From: an uncultured Verrucomicrobiae bacterium
GTDB lineage: Bacteria > Verrucomicrobiota > Verrucomicrobiia > Palsa-1439
NCBI GenBank assembly: GCA_937927265.1
Contig: CALBCO010000261.1
Coordinates: 1-8,161, forward strand
Reading direction: 5' to 3'
DNA length: 8,161 nucleotides
The number at the start of each line of letters is the position of its first letter. Within the stretch, counting starts at the first letter, position 1. The position numbers and the translations under genes are program-made. The notes below the pieces were generated by a model. That model did no database searches. It was not told the origin of the DNA and worked only from the letters and a program-made list of their open reading frames with translations. Below, one piece after another: positions 6,828 to 8,161 of the stretch.

Positions 6828-7834
6828 GCCGCGATGCCAAAGTTGTGCGCCTGCAGTGCGGCGACACGGGCGAGTTCACCAGCCGTGAGCCGCGGCATGT
6901 CCGGTGCGGCGGCAAACTCGGCCAGTTGCCGGTCGTTGTAGATATTCGGCAACACCGAGCCGACACAGGGTTCAGCCAAGATGAACTGAATGGCCGCCTG
7001 GCCAAGGGTGCGGCCAGTAGGGCCAGTCAGAAAAGCCAGTTGCTCGATCTTCTTCAAGCCGTCGAGCAACCAGGCTTTGCGCCGCTCGTCGTTGGTCAGC
7101 CGAAAACTTCGGTGGTCGTTTTTGTCAAACGACGTCTTCTCATCGAATGCGCCTTCGAGGAGGCCGCTGCTGTGTGGGACGCGGACGAAGACGTTGACGT
7201 CACCAGCCGCACGGGCGACCGGCAGGATTTTCTCGCCGAGCATTGGCTCCAGCAGGTTGTAGATGATTTGCGGGTAAGCGTGGCGCTCGGTGATGGCGGC
7301 GATGGCTTCGTCAATCTGGCGGGCGTCTAGCGCCGGGCCGAGCGCCGTCCCGTAAGTGAGGATTTTTCCTTCTTGTTTCAACGCGTCGAGCGTGGCGAAG
7401 ATGGCGTCGTTGCGGATGGCGTCGAGCCGGGGGTTGTGGAGTTGGTAGAGATCAATCCGGTCGGTCTGTAACCGCCGGAGACTGTTCTCGCACGCCGACC
7501 GGATGAACGACGGGGTCCAATTGTGCGGCCGTTCGCGCTGGCCGGGCTGCACGCCGGGATGGTTGTAGAAATCGTAGCCAAACTTGGTGGCAATGACGAT
7601 TTCGTCGCGCCGCCCCGCCAACGCCTGCGCCAACAACGTCTCGCCTTTGCCGTCGCCGTACACGTCCGCCGTGTCGAAGAAGTTAATGCCGCGGTCGAAC
7701 GCCCGGCGCAGCAGGTTGACGCCGGTGGCGTAATCGTGGGCCGGCACGCCCCACATGGTGGTGCCGATGGTCCAGAGACCGAAGCCGACTTCGGAAATTT
7801 TTAGGTCGGTGCCTTGGAGTGTTCGGTATTTCAC
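6824..7834 (-). CDS. Aldo/keto reductase
   Basis: This is a 336-aa NADPH-dependent oxidoreductase of the AKR superfamily (TIM barrel), reducing aldehydes or ketones in the cytoplasm. The catalytic tetrad is complete: D54 and Y59 in FFDTADVYGDG (52-62), K84 in IATKFGYD (81-88) and H133 in LYQLHNP (129-135). Other family landmarks are GFGLWTIG (17-24), QIIYNLLEP (189-197), RVPHSSGLLEG (218-228) and the C-terminal cofactor-binding region GSVLPNIYNDRQLAE (292-306). The start is GTG at 7834, overlapping the upstream stop as GTGA. A GAGGAGGT at 7847-7854 supports it, though the 12-base spacing is long. The stop overlaps the DUF1802 start. Substrate cannot be predicted. Its place directly after a heme-enzyme gene is suggestive only. 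Confidence 0.95.
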   Translation of the reverse strand: MKYRTLQGTDLKISEVGFGLWTIGTTMWGVPAHDYATGVNLLRRAFDRGINFFDTADVYGDGKGETLLAQALAGRRDEIVIATKFGYDFYNHPGVQPGQRERPHNWTPSFIRSACENSLRRLQTDRIDLYQLHNPRLDAIRNDAIFATLDALKQEGKILTYGTALGPALDARQIDEAIAAITERHAYPQIIYNLLEPMLGEKILPVARAAGDVNVFVRVPHSSGLLEGAFDEKTSFDKNDHRSFRLTNDERRKAWLLDGLKKIEQLAFLTGPTGRTLGQAAIQFILAEPCVGSVLPNIYNDRQLAEFAAAPDMPRLTAGELARVAALQAHNFGIAA

Positions 7835-8161
7835 AACGTTGCCAGCACCTCCTCGATACTCCCGCGGATGCCGGTGAAGATCGGCGTGTCGCGCAAAGTG
7901 TATTGGCGCGCTTCATGTTCGCGCATTTCCATGACGAGGTTGAGGAAGTCAGCAGGGCTGTCGCCCTCGAAGGCGACGACGAACTCCGGGTCGTCGAGGC
8001 CGAAACTGTAGCTGGTATTGATCTTGATGCCGGGGTATCGGTGGCCGGTCTCGATGTGGACGTTCATCATTCGCTGCCGGTCTTCCTTGGGGAGCTGATA
8101 CCAGTCGATTGTCTTCCAAAACGGGTAGATGAAAATGTATTTCGTCGTGCCCGGCACGACA
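7831..8161 (-). CDS. Chlorite dismutase-family heme protein, probable coproheme decarboxylase ChdC (HemQ); 5' end outside window
   Basis: Only the C-terminal part is present (about 110 codons); the frame stays open to the right edge, and the GTG at 8157 is an internal valine, not a start. Family members bind heme or coproheme. ChdC oxidatively decarboxylates coproheme to heme b, the last step of the coproporphyrin-dependent pathway. Counting from the codon at 8157, the motif IYPFWK carries Y11 and K15 with the Tyr-x3-Lys spacing of the ChdC catalytic pair. MMNVHIETGHRYPG carries H34, the expected proximal heme ligand. SFGLDDPEFVVAFEGD and RQYTLRDTPIFTG complete the typical C-terminal half. 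It resembles the actinobacterial-type branch more than the Firmicutes one (inference from motif wording). The stop overlaps the next gene's GTG as GTGA. True chlorite dismutation is less likely given the YP..K motif, but the distal residues cannot be seen in full. Confidence 0.9.
   Translation of the reverse strand, partial: VVPGTTKYIFIYPFWKTIDWYQLPKEDRQRMMNVHIETGHRYPGIKINTSYSFGLDDPEFVVAFEGDSPADFLNLVMEMREHEARQYTLRDTPIFTGIRGSIEEVLATL
7847..7854 (-). promoter_or_regulatory. Shine-Dalgarno-like GAGGAGGT before the aldo/keto reductase
   Basis: Minus-strand GAGGAGGT lies inside the last codons of the ChdC-like gene (it encodes part of EEV near the C-terminus). It is 12 bases upstream of the GTG at 7834. 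The sequence match to the anti-SD is strong but the spacing is longer than the usual 5-9. It is the only ribosome site in reach of that start. Confidence 0.45.

Noticed and set aside
1..8161. Insertion sequences, CRISPR arrays, toxin-antitoxin or defence genes
   Set aside because: No transposase motifs, regularly spaced repeats or defence-type domains were found on either strand. Coding content is enzyme genes, one structural protein and a tRNA.

Overview
The window looks like chromosomal DNA of a GC-rich bacterium, most likely a member of Verrucomicrobiota (Limisphaerales/Pedosphaera-like). This is an inference. It rests on the very large secreted multi-module glycoside hydrolase with a PKD domain, a DUF5060 domain and the C-terminal 'W...FG...ADPDNDG..NFLEYAL' module, a tail typical of secreted proteins in that group. 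The housekeeping genes on the other strand do not contradict it. No mobile element, CRISPR array or phage gene was seen.

Layout. Positions 1-3609 (+) hold the 3' 1202 codons of a secreted carbohydrate-active enzyme; its start lies left of the window, and the window opens inside its signal peptide. Positions 3610-3823 are a 214-bp non-coding gap. It holds a C-rich, G-poor tract (possible Rho-dependent termination zone), a possible decayed 3' end of another secreted protein, and a candidate promoter. A tRNA-Pro(UGG) gene follows at 3824-3902 (+). From 3920 to the right edge everything is on the minus strand. Six genes are packed head to tail, in transcription order: a chlorite-dismutase/ChdC-family heme protein (5' end outside the window), an aldo/keto reductase, a DUF1802 protein, a LarE-type PP-loop sulfur transferase, a membrane-anchored coiled-coil protein, and ThiG. 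Four of the five junctions are stop/start overlaps (GTGA, ATGA, ATGA, TAATG) and the fifth is a gap of about 12 bp, so this is almost certainly one operon with translational coupling.

How the parts fit. The plus-strand enzyme would act outside the cytoplasm on a polysaccharide. The minus-strand operon is themed on cofactors: heme (ChdC-like), sulfur insertion (LarE) and the thiamine thiazole (ThiG). It also carries two proteins of unknown role (DUF1802 and the coiled-coil protein) and a general NADPH oxidoreductase. The partners LarB/LarC and ThiS/ThiF/ThiH/ThiO are not in the window. The operon and the tRNA gene converge with only 17 bp between them and no visible intrinsic terminator.
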